The notes beneath the pieces were generated by a model that searched no databases, had not been told where the DNA came from, and was given only the letters and a program-made list of their open reading frames with translations. 60,470 nt of DNA, taken from positions 1 to 60,470 of the forward strand of contig JAFWQM010000065.1 in NCBI GenBank assembly GCA_017509065.1, read 5' to 3'. Positions 8,648 through 16,725 of this stretch are shown here, piece after piece (within the stretch, counting starts at the first letter, position 1; each line of letters opens with the position of its first letter). The DNA comes from Clostridia bacterium (GTDB taxonomy: Bacteria > Bacillota_A > Clostridia > Christensenellales > Aristaeellaceae). The position numbers and the translations under genes were made by a program.

Positions 8648-9513
8648 GCTTCGTCCCTCCGAATCCAGGTGCCCGCGCCTTCGTTGGTGAGCAGCTCCAT
8701 GAGGATGGAGTGCGGCACGCGCCCGTCCATGATGACCACGTTCTTCACCCCGGCGTGGAGCGCCGTCACGCAGCAGTCCACCTTGGGGATCATGCCGCCG
8801 GAGATCACCCCGGAATCATACAGCTCCTTGGCTTGGCTCAGGGTGATTTCTGGGATCAGAGTCGTTGGGTCGTCCTTGTCGCGGAGAATCCCCGCGATGT
8901 CCGTCATCATGATGAGCCTTTCGGCGTTCAGCGCCCCGGCGATGTGGGCGGCGGCAGTGTCGCCGTTGATGTTGTAGGCGTTGCCCTGTCGGTCGCAGCC
9001 CACGGTGGAGACAACGGGAATGTAGCCCTTGTCCAGCAGGTCATGCACCGGGCCGATATGGATTTTCGTCACCTCGCCCACAAAGCCCAGGCGCTCGTCC
9101 TTCATCTTCGCCTCGATCAGCCGCCCGTCCATGCCGGACAGGCCGATGGCCCGGCCACCCTTCATTTCCAGCAGATTCACCAGGGTCTTGTTGACTTTGC
9201 CCGCTAACACCATCTGCACGATGTCCACCGTTTCCTGGTCGGTGACGCGCAGGCCGTCCACGAACTGGGGCTGCTTGCCCAGGCGTTTCATCAGGTCGCT
9301 GATTTCCGGCCCGCCGCCGTGTACCAGCACCACCTTTACCCCGATCAGCCACAGCAGCACGATATCCTCCATCACCTGCTGTTTCAGCTGCTCGTTCACC
9401 ATGGCATTCCCGCCGTATTTCACCACCACGATCTTGCCCACGTACCGCTTGATGTAGGGCAATGCCTGGGTCAAAACTTCCGCCCGCTGGGCGTTGGAGA
9501 AGTTTATATCCAT
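8644..9513 (-). CDS. argB: Acetylglutamate kinase
   Basis: This enzyme phosphorylates N-acetylglutamate with ATP, the second step of the acetylated arginine route. The amino-acid kinase fold is evident from VVKYGGNAM near the start, LVHGGGPEI for substrate binding, GLSGMDG, and NINGDTAAAHIAGAL near the nucleotide site. The protein is 289 aa. It has the N-terminal helix (residues 1-25, AEVLTQALPYIKRYVGK) that precedes the kinase fold in the arginine-sensitive class, which suggests end-product inhibition, an inference from family knowledge. The start is behind GGAGGTTCTC. A 265-base gap holding a palindromic repeat separates it from argJ. Confidence 0.97.
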   Translation of the reverse strand: MDINFSNAQRAEVLTQALPYIKRYVGKIVVVKYGGNAMVNEQLKQQVMEDIVLLWLIGVKVVLVHGGGPEISDLMKRLGKQPQFVDGLRVTDQETVDIVQMVLAGKVNKTLVNLLEMKGGRAIGLSGMDGRLIEAKMKDERLGFVGEVTKIHIGPVHDLLDKGYIPVVSTVGCDRQGNAYNINGDTAAAHIAGALNAERLIMMTDIAGILRDKDDPTTLIPEITLSQAKELYDSGVISGGMIPKVDCCVTALHAGVKNVVIMDGRVPHSILMELLTNEGAGTWIRRDEA

Positions 9514-9568
9514 GAGAACCTCCGATCAACAAAACAAAGCAATAAACAAGGAATGAACCAACAAACGC

Positions 9569-9696
9569 TGTCATCCCGACTGGAGCGGAACGAAGTGGAG
9601 CGGAATGGAGGGACCTGGGAGAAACGCATTTCGCCAGGTAACATAATACCCTGCTTTCAGATCCCTCCACTTCGCTTCGCTCCGGTCGGGATGACA
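9569..9696. repeat. Palindromic intergenic repeat (TGTCATCCCGAC arms) between argJ and argB
   Basis: The left arm TGTCATCCCGACTGGAGCG is mirrored by CTCCGGTCGGGATGACA at the right, with secondary pairing of CGAAGTGGAG/CTCCACTTCG and GGAGGGA/TCCCTCC. The central 50 bases are unpaired. If transcribed in the arg mRNA it would form a very stable hairpin and could act as a stabiliser or attenuator. The same arm sequence is familiar from intergenic spaces of many bacteria, but only one copy is in this window. Confidence 0.85.
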
Positions 9697-9778
9697 CTGT
9701 AACTTGTACGCTTAAAGTGACACGATTGAACGGTTATCTTGAATAAATCTACACTACTCAATGAAATCGTTGCGCTTT

Positions 9779-11023
9779 TTATGTCCGATAGTCTCCGTTG
9801 ATCTTCACATAGTCATACGTCAAATCGCATCCCCAGGCGGTGGCTTCCTCCGTGCCCATGTTCATGTTGCAGGAGAAGCGCACGGCTTTTTCGGAGAGGA
9901 TGGACAGGGCCAGATCTTCGTCAAACGCCTGCACGCAGCCGTCCCTGTAGAAGCAGAGGGTATCCTTTTCGCCATGGAGATAGACTTCGATTTTTGCGGG
10001 GTCGAAGTCCGGCCCGGCGTAGCCCAGGGCGCAGAGGATGCGGCCGCAGTTGGCGTCCTTCCCGAACACCATGGCTTTGACCAGGGACGAGCCGATGACG
10101 GACTTGGCCAGGATCTTGGCGTTCTCCTTCGTGTCCGCATTGTACACCCGCATTTCCAGCAGGTGGGTGGCCCCTTCGCCGTCCCCCGCCATTGTCACCG
10201 CCAGGTCATGACAGATGGAAAAAAGCGCTTCACAGAAGATGGCATAGCTCTCGTCCTCCGTCGTGATGGGCTTGTTTCCCGCCATGCCGTTGGCTAAGAC
10301 CAGCAGGGTGTCGTTGGTGCTGGTGTCGCCGTCCACGGAAATCATGTTGAAGGTGTCCTGCACCACGGCGCTGAGCGCCTTTTGCAGCAGCGCCTGGTCG
10401 ATGGCGCAGTCCGTGGTGATATAGCCCAGCATGGTGCACATGTTGGGATGGATCATGCCCGAGCCCTTGCTCATGCCGCCCATGCGCACCGTGACGATCC
10501 CGCCGTCCGCAGCGGGAAGGTCAAAATCCACGGCAAATTCCTTGTTCACGGTGTCAGTGGTCATGATGGCCTTGCTGGCGTCGGTGCCCGCTCTTGGGGT
10601 ATCGGAGAGGGTTTTCACCATCGCCATCACGCCCGCTGTGATCCTGTCAAGGGGCAGGTTCGGCCCGATGACGCCCGTCGAGCCCAGCAGCACCTGGGAA
10701 GCCGGAATATTCAGGGCATCGGCGGTAAAGTCCGCGGTCTTTCCGCAAATCTCCAGTCCCGTTTTGCCGGTTGCGGCGTTGGCAATGCCCGCGTTCACTA
10801 TCACGGCCCGGGCGGTTTTTTCCTTGTATACCACGTCCATGTCCCACAGCACCGGCGCGGCTTTGACCTTGTTAGTGGTGAAGGTGCCCGCCACGGCGCA
10901 GGGCAGGTCGCTGTAGATCATCGCCATATCGGTGCGGTTTTTGTACTTAATGCCCGCCGCGCAGCAGGACGCCTTGAACCCCTTCGGAACGGTCACGCCG
11001 CCGGGAATTTTTTTGTAGCTCAT
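9779..11023 (-). CDS. argJ: Bifunctional ornithine acetyltransferase / N-acetylglutamate synthase
   Basis: ArgJ recycles the acetyl group from acetylornithine to glutamate and, in its bifunctional form, also makes N-acetylglutamate from acetyl-CoA. It is made as a proenzyme that cuts itself before a threonine. That site is visible as HPNMC-TML with Thr197 as nucleophile; the residue before it is Cys instead of the usual Ala. Other family marks are GTFTTN, IVNAGIANAATG, LLGSTGVIG and the C-terminal CDLTYDYVKING. Length (414 aa) is typical. No separate ArgA-type synthase or ArgE deacetylase is seen nearby, consistent with the cyclic pathway. It is 40 bases downstream of the GNAT gene. Confidence 0.96.
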   Translation of the reverse strand: MSYKKIPGGVTVPKGFKASCCAAGIKYKNRTDMAMIYSDLPCAVAGTFTTNKVKAAPVLWDMDVVYKEKTARAVIVNAGIANAATGKTGLEICGKTADFTADALNIPASQVLLGSTGVIGPNLPLDRITAGVMAMVKTLSDTPRAGTDASKAIMTTDTVNKEFAVDFDLPAADGGIVTVRMGGMSKGSGMIHPNMCTMLGYITTDCAIDQALLQKALSAVVQDTFNMISVDGDTSTNDTLLVLANGMAGNKPITTEDESYAIFCEALFSICHDLAVTMAGDGEGATHLLEMRVYNADTKENAKILAKSVIGSSLVKAMVFGKDANCGRILCALGYAGPDFDPAKIEVYLHGEKDTLCFYRDGCVQAFDEDLALSILSEKAVRFSCNMNMGTEEATAWGCDLTYDYVKINGDYRT

Positions 11024-11063
11024 CTTCGCTGCTCCTTTGCTTCAAAATAGAGTTACTTTCTTT

Positions 11064-11522
11064 TTACTCGCCTTCCACGAATCGCGTGATATTTTTCTCG
11101 TTCAGCGTGAACTCATAATAATTCACGTCACTCTTTTTCCAGCCGATCTGCTTCCAGAAGGCGTTGCCCGCTTCGTTGGCGGTAAAGGCGATGAGGCCGA
11201 CCTTGTTGATACCCATGGCCTTTAGCTGCTGCATACAGTAGCCAACCATCCGGGTGCCGATGCCCTGTCGTCGGTATTCCTTCGCCACGCACACGTGGTA
11301 CAGCGCGCCTTGCCGCCCGTCGGAGCCGCAGAGGATGGAGCCGATGATCTTCCCGTCCAGCACCGCAACCACGCTGGTGGTGGGGTTGCGGCGGATAAAC
11401 CGCACCACATCCTCCCGGGAGTCGTCCAGCGCCCGGATGCCGAAGCCACGGATGGTCAGCCAGAGGGCGTGAACCGCGTCGTAGTCCTGCTCCGTCATGG
11501 GCAAAATCTGCACGTCGTCCAT
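11064..11522 (-). CDS. GNAT-family N-acetyltransferase inside the arginine operon
   Basis: This 152-aa single-domain GNAT protein transfers an acetyl group from acetyl-CoA to an unknown amine. The acetyl-CoA loop is visible as YRRQGIGTRM (about residues 89-98), preceded by the beta4 strand LYHVCVAKE and followed by FTANEAGNAFWKQIGW in the usual C-terminal position. It sits between argC (3-base gap) and argJ (40 bases), all in one transcript. A role in arginine metabolism, for example helper N-acetylglutamate synthesis or acetylation of an intermediate, is suggested by position only. Its N-terminal residues (EQDYDAVHALWLTIRGFGIR) resemble generic YpeA-like GNATs. Confidence 0.85.
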   Translation of the reverse strand: MDDVQILPMTEQDYDAVHALWLTIRGFGIRALDDSREDVVRFIRRNPTTSVVAVLDGKIIGSILCGSDGRQGALYHVCVAKEYRRQGIGTRMVGYCMQQLKAMGINKVGLIAFTANEAGNAFWKQIGWKKSDVNYYEFTLNEKNITRFVEGE

Positions 11523-11525
11523 GGT

Positions 11526-12449
11526 TCACACCACCAGCCCTATAAATTCGTCCGCACCGATGAGCAGATTCATGTTCTGGATGGCCGCGCCACAGGCCCC
11601 CTTGCCCAAGTTGTCAAAGCGGGCGGTCAGCAGGATGCGCTCCGCGTTGCCGCTGACGGTGATTTCCATGTCGTCCCGCCCGGCGAAAGCGTTGGCGGAG
11701 AGGAAATTTCCTTCATTCGTTTCCTCGGAAAAATGAACGGCGCCTTGGGAATAATACGCTTTGTAAATGGCCTTGATTTCGTCCGCGCTCGCTTTTGCCT
11801 GGCCCGCGAAGAGCGGCACCGTCACTTCCATGCCCGCGTAATACGGGGCCACGATGGGGCAGAAGATGGGGGCAAGGTCCAGGCCGCAGATGACCTTCAT
11901 TTCGGGCAGGTGCTTATGGGCCTGTGAAAGGCCGTACTGCCTCGGCGCGTCCAAAAGCGGACTGCGGTTTTCGCCCTCGTATTCCGCGATCATCTTTTTC
12001 CCGCCGCCGGAATAGCCGGTCAGGGAAAAGCAGGCCAGCGCCGCGCCGGGGGAGAGAGCCCCCTCGCTCACTAACGGCGCGACCAGGGCGATAAATCCGC
12101 TGGCGTGACAGCCGGGGTTGGCGATGCGATTGCCCGCCTTGATTTTTTCCCGCTGACCTTTTAACTCTGGGAAGCCGTACACCCAATCGGGCGCAACCCG
12201 ATGCGCGGTGGAGGTGTCGATCACGGCGGTATGGCTGTTTTCGATCAGAGACACCGCTTCCCGCGCCGCGTCGTCGGGCAGGCACAGAAAGGCAATGTCC
12301 GCCGCGTTCAGCGCTTCTTTCCGCGCGGCTGGGTCTTTCCGGGTTTCCTCGGGCAGCCGGATGAGTTCTATGTCGCTGCGCTGGGAGAGCCGGGTCACGA
12401 TGTTCAGTCCCGTTGTGCCCGCTCCGCCGTCGATAAATACGTTCGTCAT
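11526..12449 (-). CDS. argC: N-acetyl-gamma-glutamyl-phosphate reductase (short, type 2)
   Basis: ArgC reduces N-acetylglutamyl phosphate to the semialdehyde with NADPH. The N-terminal Rossmann motif is short (FIDGGAGTTG), and the catalytic cysteine is Cys114 in NPGCHASGF. DTSTAHRV and the phosphate-binding FSLTGYSGGGK are also present. At 307 aa it belongs to the shorter ArgC type 2 and not the 340-aa form more common in Firmicutes. It is the first gene of argC-GNAT-argJ-argB-argD and is preceded by a strong promoter with an ARG-box-like sequence. Confidence 0.95.
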   Translation of the reverse strand: MTNVFIDGGAGTTGLNIVTRLSQRSDIELIRLPEETRKDPAARKEALNAADIAFLCLPDDAAREAVSLIENSHTAVIDTSTAHRVAPDWVYGFPELKGQREKIKAGNRIANPGCHASGFIALVAPLVSEGALSPGAALACFSLTGYSGGGKKMIAEYEGENRSPLLDAPRQYGLSQAHKHLPEMKVICGLDLAPIFCPIVAPYYAGMEVTVPLFAGQAKASADEIKAIYKAYYSQGAVHFSEETNEGNFLSANAFAGRDDMEITVSGNAERILLTARFDNLGKGACGAAIQNMNLLIGADEFIGLVV

Positions 12450-12509
12450 GCTGTCTGTTTCCTTTGCTTTTTAGCGCTGCCCCGTCCGTGAATTGGAAAG
12501 GGTACGCAT

Positions 12510-12538
12510 ATTATACATATTTATACACAGAATGTCAA
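12510..12538 (-). promoter_or_regulatory. argC promoter with an ARG-box-like operator
   Basis: The minus strand has TTGACA, a 17-base spacer and TATAAT. The 14-mer TGTATAAATATGTA (12514-12527) covers the spacer and the start of the -10 box. It matches the ArgR half-site pattern TGNATNNNNATNCA with one mismatch, so ArgR-arginine would block polymerase directly. A second site is not obvious here. Confidence 0.75.
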
Positions 12539-12595
12539 GGATTTTTCGCAATTTTATGAATAAATCTCGTATATTTATTGTTGCCATTCACATAT

Positions 12596-12639
12596 CTGGG
12601 GGGAACCGCTCTTTGGGCACCAAAGAGCGGTTCCCCCAG
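12596..12639. repeat. Palindromic repeat, CCGCTCTTTGG family, copy 2
   Basis: The near-perfect inverted repeat has GGGAACCGCTCTTTGG and CCAAAGAGCGGTTCCC arms around a 3-base loop (GCA). It lies between argC and the CHAP gene's terminator. It is one of four copies in the window (others near 0.2-0.4, 28.8 and 30.8 kb). Confidence 0.9.
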
Positions 12640-12657
12640 AAAAAAACAATCATCCGG

Positions 12658-12689
12658 AAAAAAAGAGAGCCGATTTTCCTTCGGCTCCC
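12658..12689 (-). terminator. Terminator after the CHAP gene
   Basis: On the minus strand GGGAGCCGA and TCGGCTCTC form a stem with a 7-base loop, followed by T7. This is a classical intrinsic terminator ending the fRMsr-MsrA-CHAP operon. Confidence 0.88.
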
Positions 12690-12698
12690 TCCTGTGCG

Positions 12699-13661
12699 TC
12701 AGTACCAGGTGCGGCAGAATTCGGTCACATACCAGGAATCCTGGTGCGGGCTGTACTGAATGTCCGGTTCGCGGGGAACGCTGTCCGGCGCGGGGGACAT
12801 GTTCAGGTTGGCTTTGATGTCGGGCTTGTTTTTGTTGGCGGGGGAATTGGAGTCGTACACGTAAGTAAAGCGCTTGATGCGGTTGGACAGGTTGCCTTCC
12901 ACGGTGGAAATCAGGAATTTGCCGCCGCCCAAATCTTCCACGGCGGTCACGATGCCCACATGTACGAAGGCATAGGCGGACACCTTGCTGCCGTTGCTGC
13001 TCTTGCTGTCCCGGCGGCCGTAGATCACCAGATAGCCGGGGCGCGGGTCGTCCTGGGTCACGCGGTCCATGTTGGAAAAGCCGGTGTCCAGCTTGGGCAC
13101 GGCAGCTTCACGCACGCCGTGGGGGTCGCCGTTGCCGAGGGGCTTTAATTTCTTGTAGGTGTCGGAGGGCTCCAGCGGCACTCCGGCCATGTCCATGCAA
13201 TAGTTGGCGAACGCGCCGCACCAGCCGCAGTCATAACCCCACCAGACACAGTATTTGTTGCCCTTGGCGGGCTTGTTGCTGTCGCTGCGGGGCAGGGCAT
13301 TGCCCAGGTTTTCCTGCCATTCCTGAATGCCGATCTCGATGGCTTTGCGGATCACGGCGGGCACGCTGTCGTCCGCTTCCGCTGCGGCTGCCCCTTCGGC
13401 CACTTCCACTTCCACCTGGAATTCGTCGCCGTCCTCGCTCACCAGCGAAAGCACGGTGTAGCCTTCGTCATAGGCGGTGATGACGTTTCCTTCGCCGTCC
13501 GCCACGTCCGGGTCTTCGCTCTCCCAATAGCCCTGGAAGGGCAGGGCAAAAGACATGCTGTCGCCGGGAGCCAGGGTCAGCTGTTCGGGCAGCGGACTGT
13601 CCGCGATGCCGACAATGGGAAGCAGCGTGAAGACTAACAGAGCGCATAAGAATCGTTTCAT
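12699..13661 (-). CDS. Secreted CHAP-domain protein (probable cell-wall amidase/endopeptidase)
   Basis: The 320-aa protein starts with a signal peptide (KRFLCALLVFTLLPIVGIA). Residues about 25-95 form a beta-rich region whose role is unknown. The C-terminal CHAP domain carries the expected catalytic set: Cys in DCGWCGAFANYC, His in AFVHVGIV, and an acidic/Asn residue in STVEGNLSNR. CHAP enzymes cut peptidoglycan peptide or amide bonds, so an extracellular role in wall turnover is likely. The long linker with PSDTYKKLKPLGNGDPHG is typical of clostridial CHAP proteins. It is 18 bases behind msrA, so it is probably transcribed with the methionine-sulfoxide repair genes, a puzzling partnership. 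Confidence 0.85.
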   Translation of the reverse strand: MKRFLCALLVFTLLPIVGIADSPLPEQLTLAPGDSMSFALPFQGYWESEDPDVADGEGNVITAYDEGYTVLSLVSEDGDEFQVEVEVAEGAAAAEADDSVPAVIRKAIEIGIQEWQENLGNALPRSDSNKPAKGNKYCVWWGYDCGWCGAFANYCMDMAGVPLEPSDTYKKLKPLGNGDPHGVREAAVPKLDTGFSNMDRVTQDDPRPGYLVIYGRRDSKSSNGSKVSAYAFVHVGIVTAVEDLGGGKFLISTVEGNLSNRIKRFTYVYDSNSPANKNKPDIKANLNMSPAPDSVPREPDIQYSPHQDSWYVTEFCRTWY

Positions 13662-13679
13662 GATGTTTCCTCCGTTGTG

Positions 13680-14150
13680 TCAGTCAAAGTGTATATGGCA
13701 GTACCCGTCCGGGTGCTTTTCGAGATACTTTTGATGGTATTCCTCAGCGGAATAAAAATTCTCCAGCGGTTTGTTTTCAACGGCCAGGGGCTTGTCATAT
13801 TGCTTTGCCAGTTCATTCAGCGCTTCGGTGATAACCGGCGCGTCGGCTTCGTCCGTATAATAAATCCCGGTGCGGTATTGGATGCCGAAGTCTTCGCCCT
13901 GGTGGTTCACCGCCGTGGGGTCGATCACCTGAAAATACCGGTTCAGAAGTTCTTTCAGCGGCAATACAGCAGGGTCATAAACCACCCGCACGGTCTCCGC
14001 GTGGCCCGCATGGCGCTTTACTTCCTCATAGGAGGGGTTTGCTGTGGGACCGTTGGCGTAGCCCACTTCGGTCTCCTTCACGCCCTCCATCAGGTCGAAA
14101 TACTTCTGGCAGCCCCAGAAGCAGCCGCCCGCCAGATAAATGGTTTTCAT
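13680..14150 (-). CDS. msrA: Peptide methionine-(S)-S-oxide reductase
   Basis: MsrA repairs oxidised methionine in proteins, acting on the S form and using thioredoxin as electron donor. The catalytic Cys10 lies in GGCFWGCQKYF, and YANGPTANPSYEEV, HAETVRVVYDP and HPDGYCHIHFD are family signatures. The 156 aa form a single MsrA domain without a fused MsrB. It starts 3 bases after the GAF-type free methionine sulfoxide reductase, so the operon repairs both protein-bound S-oxide and free R-oxide. Confidence 0.96.
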   Translation of the reverse strand: MKTIYLAGGCFWGCQKYFDLMEGVKETEVGYANGPTANPSYEEVKRHAGHAETVRVVYDPAVLPLKELLNRYFQVIDPTAVNHQGEDFGIQYRTGIYYTDEADAPVITEALNELAKQYDKPLAVENKPLENFYSAEEYHQKYLEKHPDGYCHIHFD

Positions 14151-14153
14151 GGT

Positions 14154-14609
14154 TTACAGTCCTTTCATGGCCCGTTCGATTTCATGGGCGAAGGCTTCCA
14201 GCCCCTGCCTGTCCTCCTCGGTGAACCGGTTCAGGGTGGGGCTGTCGATGTCCAGCACGGCTTTGACTTCGCCCGTTTTATCCCGCAGGGGGATCACGAT
14301 CTCCGCGTTGGAGGCGCTGTCGCAGGCGATATGGCCGGGGAACTGATGCACGTCGGGCACAAGCATCGTCCTGTTTTCCCGGTACGCCGCGCCGCACACG
14401 CCCTTTTCCTTCGGAATGCTGATGCAGGCTACTTTCCCGTGAAACGGCCCCAGCGTCAGCGTGCTGCCGATAACGATATAGAACCCGGCCCAGTTGATGT
14501 CCGGCAGTGCCTCCCACAGCAGCGCCGAAGCGTTTGCCATCAGGGGCACAAACCAGCCCTCCGCTTCTGCCAACGACCGCACCTGGGCGCACAGCAATTC
14601 ATAATCCAC
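14154..14609 (-). CDS. GAF-domain free methionine-(R)-sulfoxide reductase
   Basis: This 151-aa single GAF domain belongs to the fRMsr/YebR group, which reduces free methionine-R-sulfoxide with cysteine chemistry. The required cysteines appear in KGVCGAAYR and HIACDSASNAEIV, and the substrate pocket motif NWAGFYIV is present. AVLDIDSP is the usual C-terminal GAF strand. The start codon is GTG, chosen because GGAGGTGAGG lies 5 bases before it and the next in-frame ATG would remove part of the first helix. It is the first gene of a three-gene operon with msrA and the CHAP gene. Confidence 0.9.
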   Translation of the reverse strand: MDYELLCAQVRSLAEAEGWFVPLMANASALLWEALPDINWAGFYIVIGSTLTLGPFHGKVACISIPKEKGVCGAAYRENRTMLVPDVHQFPGHIACDSASNAEIVIPLRDKTGEVKAVLDIDSPTLNRFTEEDRQGLEAFAHEIERAMKGL

Positions 14610-14647
14610 TGCGCCTCACCTCCGCTCTTTTGCTCAGTGTTTCTCAC

Positions 14648-14676
14648 AGTATACCACAAGATTGTCCGATTATCAA
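14648..14676 (-). promoter_or_regulatory. Promoter of the methionine-sulfoxide repair operon
   Basis: The minus strand reads TTGATA, 17 bases, TATACT, about 40 bases upstream of the GTG start of the fRMsr gene. Confidence 0.78.
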
Positions 14677-14699
14677 TTTCATCGTCAGGAAAAAGACGT

Positions 14700-14740
14700 A
14701 AAAAACAGGGCTGTCCTTCATATGATAAGAAACAGCCCTG
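14700..14740 (-). terminator. Terminator of htpG
   Basis: CAGGGCTGT and ACAGCCCTG pair around a loop of about 17 bases and are followed on the minus strand by T6. It lies 24 bases after the htpG stop. Confidence 0.88.
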
Positions 14741-14763
14741 CCGCTTGGGTAATCAAAAAGGTA

Positions 14764-16623
14764 TTATGCCTTTTCCGCCATCATGGCGACGATCTCATTG
14801 CTGCGGGCGATGAAATCTTTCAGGTCCTCCGCTTCGAGGGGACGGCTGGAGAGGCGGGCCAGGTCAAAGAGCTGCTTGCACAGCAAGTGGGAAACGTCGC
14901 CCTCCTCCATGGCGGCCAGGGCGCGGACGGTGGGGCACAAGCGGTTGAGCACCAAGGTGTACTTGGAGGGGAAGCCGAAGTCCTGACCGTAGATGGCGCT
15001 CATTTCCTTATAACGGCGCACCTGCTCTTCTTCGGTCAGCACCACGGGCAGGTTATGGTCGCTGAGGGCCTCGATCTTGACGGTCAGCTCCTGGTCGCCC
15101 AAAGCGTCGCGGAACAGTTTTTCCATCAGCTTCTGGTCGATGTCCTTGCCCTCTTCGCTCTCTTCGGTGAGGCCGGAAACGTCCGCGTCCACCCGGGCGA
15201 ACTGCAGGCCGTCGTTGCCGCCGCCAAACTCCATGAAGCTCATGAAGTTCATGTCGATCAGGGTGTCCATCACGACCACGTCAATGCCTTTGTCGGTGTA
15301 CAGCGCCACAGCCGCGGCCTGGCGGTTGGCTTCGGTGGTATAGTACACCTTCTTTTCCGCCTTGCCCTCGTTGCGGGCGCGGTACTCGTCCAGGGTCAGG
15401 TATTCGCCCTTGGTGGTCTTAAAGAGCAGGCTGCCCTTCACCATGTCATAGAACTTGCTGTCCCGCACGCAGCCGTACTTCACGAAGGGATGGATGTCGT
15501 CCCAGTAGGTCTCGTACTGCTTGCGCTCGGTGTTGAACAGGCCGTTCAGCTTGTCCGCCACCTTTTTGGTGATGTGGGCGGACAGCTTCTTCACGTACCC
15601 GTCGTTCTGCAGGAAGGAGCGGCTCACGTTCAGGGGCAGGTCGGGGCAGTCGATGACGCCTTTCAGCAGCATCAGAAACTCCGGAATGACCTCCTTGATG
15701 TTGTCCGCCACGAACACCTGGCGGTTGAACAGCTTGATTTCGCCCTCCTGGCCGCCAAAGTCCCGCTTGATGCGGGGGAAGTAGAGAATGCCCTTCAGGT
15801 TGAAGGGGTAGTCCACGTTCAGGTGCACCCAGAACAGCGGCTCCTCAAAGGTGTGGAACAGCTTGCGGTAGGTTTCCTTGTATTCCTCCTCGGTGCAGTC
15901 CTTGGGGTTTTTCAGCCACAGTGGATGCACGTCGTTGATGGGGGTTTCTTCCTTTTTCTTTTCTTCTTCCTCGGTGCCGGTGGGTTCGTCGGGGTCTTTC
16001 TTGGTTTCGTCCTTGGTCAGGTCCTGCAGGTAGATCGGCACGCTCATATAACCGCAGTACCGGTTCAGCACTTCCCGCACACGGTATCCGTCCAGGAATT
16101 CCTTTTCCTCGTCCGTGATGTGCAGGATGATGGTGGTGCCGCGCTCCGTGCGCCCGCCGTCCCGCATGGTGAAGGACATGCCGTCCTCGCTCTCCCACAG
16201 CACGGGCGTTGCGCCGTCCTGATAGCTCAGGGTGTCGATGGTCACTTTGTCCGCGGCCATGAACGCGGAATAGAAGCCCAGGCCGAAGTGGCCGATGATG
16301 CCGCCCTTGTCGTCGCCGGTGTAGTTCTTCAAAAATTCCTCAGCGCTGGAGAAAGCCACCTGATTGATGTACTTTTCCACTTCTTCGGCGGTCATGCCGA
16401 TGCCGTTGTCGGTGAAGCGCAATTCGCCCGCTTCCTTGTCCACGGTCACGGTGACGCGCAGGTCTTCTTCCGTGTCGGCGTTCAGCATCTTAAACTTGGT
16501 GATGGCGTCGCAGCCGTTGCTGACCATCTCGCGGATGAAAATGTCCTTATCGGAATACAGCCAGCGCTTGATGACCGGCATGATATTTTGCGCGTGAATC
16601 GAAATATTGCCCTTGTTTTCCAT
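14764..16623 (-). CDS. htpG: Molecular chaperone HtpG (Hsp90 family)
   Basis: HtpG is a homodimeric ATP-dependent chaperone of the cytoplasm. The N-terminal GHKL ATPase motifs are clear: SNGCDAITK, FTDNGIGM and GHFGLGFYSAF. The middle domain follows after a short acidic linker (about residues 215-235, EEEEKKKEETP), with VDYPFNLKGILYFP and the RQVFVADN/PDLPLNVSR region, then the C-terminal dimer domain. Length 619 aa is normal. Expression is probably heat- and stress-controlled by HrcA, because a perfect CIRCE operator lies about 100 bases upstream. In B. subtilis htpG is not in the HrcA regulon, so this is a lineage difference. Confidence 0.97.
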   Translation of the reverse strand: MENKGNISIHAQNIMPVIKRWLYSDKDIFIREMVSNGCDAITKFKMLNADTEEDLRVTVTVDKEAGELRFTDNGIGMTAEEVEKYINQVAFSSAEEFLKNYTGDDKGGIIGHFGLGFYSAFMAADKVTIDTLSYQDGATPVLWESEDGMSFTMRDGGRTERGTTIILHITDEEKEFLDGYRVREVLNRYCGYMSVPIYLQDLTKDETKKDPDEPTGTEEEEKKKEETPINDVHPLWLKNPKDCTEEEYKETYRKLFHTFEEPLFWVHLNVDYPFNLKGILYFPRIKRDFGGQEGEIKLFNRQVFVADNIKEVIPEFLMLLKGVIDCPDLPLNVSRSFLQNDGYVKKLSAHITKKVADKLNGLFNTERKQYETYWDDIHPFVKYGCVRDSKFYDMVKGSLLFKTTKGEYLTLDEYRARNEGKAEKKVYYTTEANRQAAAVALYTDKGIDVVVMDTLIDMNFMSFMEFGGGNDGLQFARVDADVSGLTEESEEGKDIDQKLMEKLFRDALGDQELTVKIEALSDHNLPVVLTEEEQVRRYKEMSAIYGQDFGFPSKYTLVLNRLCPTVRALAAMEEGDVSHLLCKQLFDLARLSSRPLEAEDLKDFIARSNEIVAMMAEKA

Positions 16624-16689
16624 ATATATCCGTCTCCAATCATTCTTTTTATATCGCGCAGATACGGCCTTGCCGCCGCGCCTGACGGT

Positions 16690-16718
16690 ATTATAACACG
16701 GTCATTTCCAAAAAGCAA
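16690..16718 (-). promoter_or_regulatory. htpG promoter
   Basis: The minus strand has TTGCTT, a 17-base spacer and a perfect TATAAT, ending 66 bases before the htpG start. The CIRCE inverted repeat begins 7 bases upstream of the -35 box. Confidence 0.85.
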
Positions 16719-16725
16719 GGCATTT

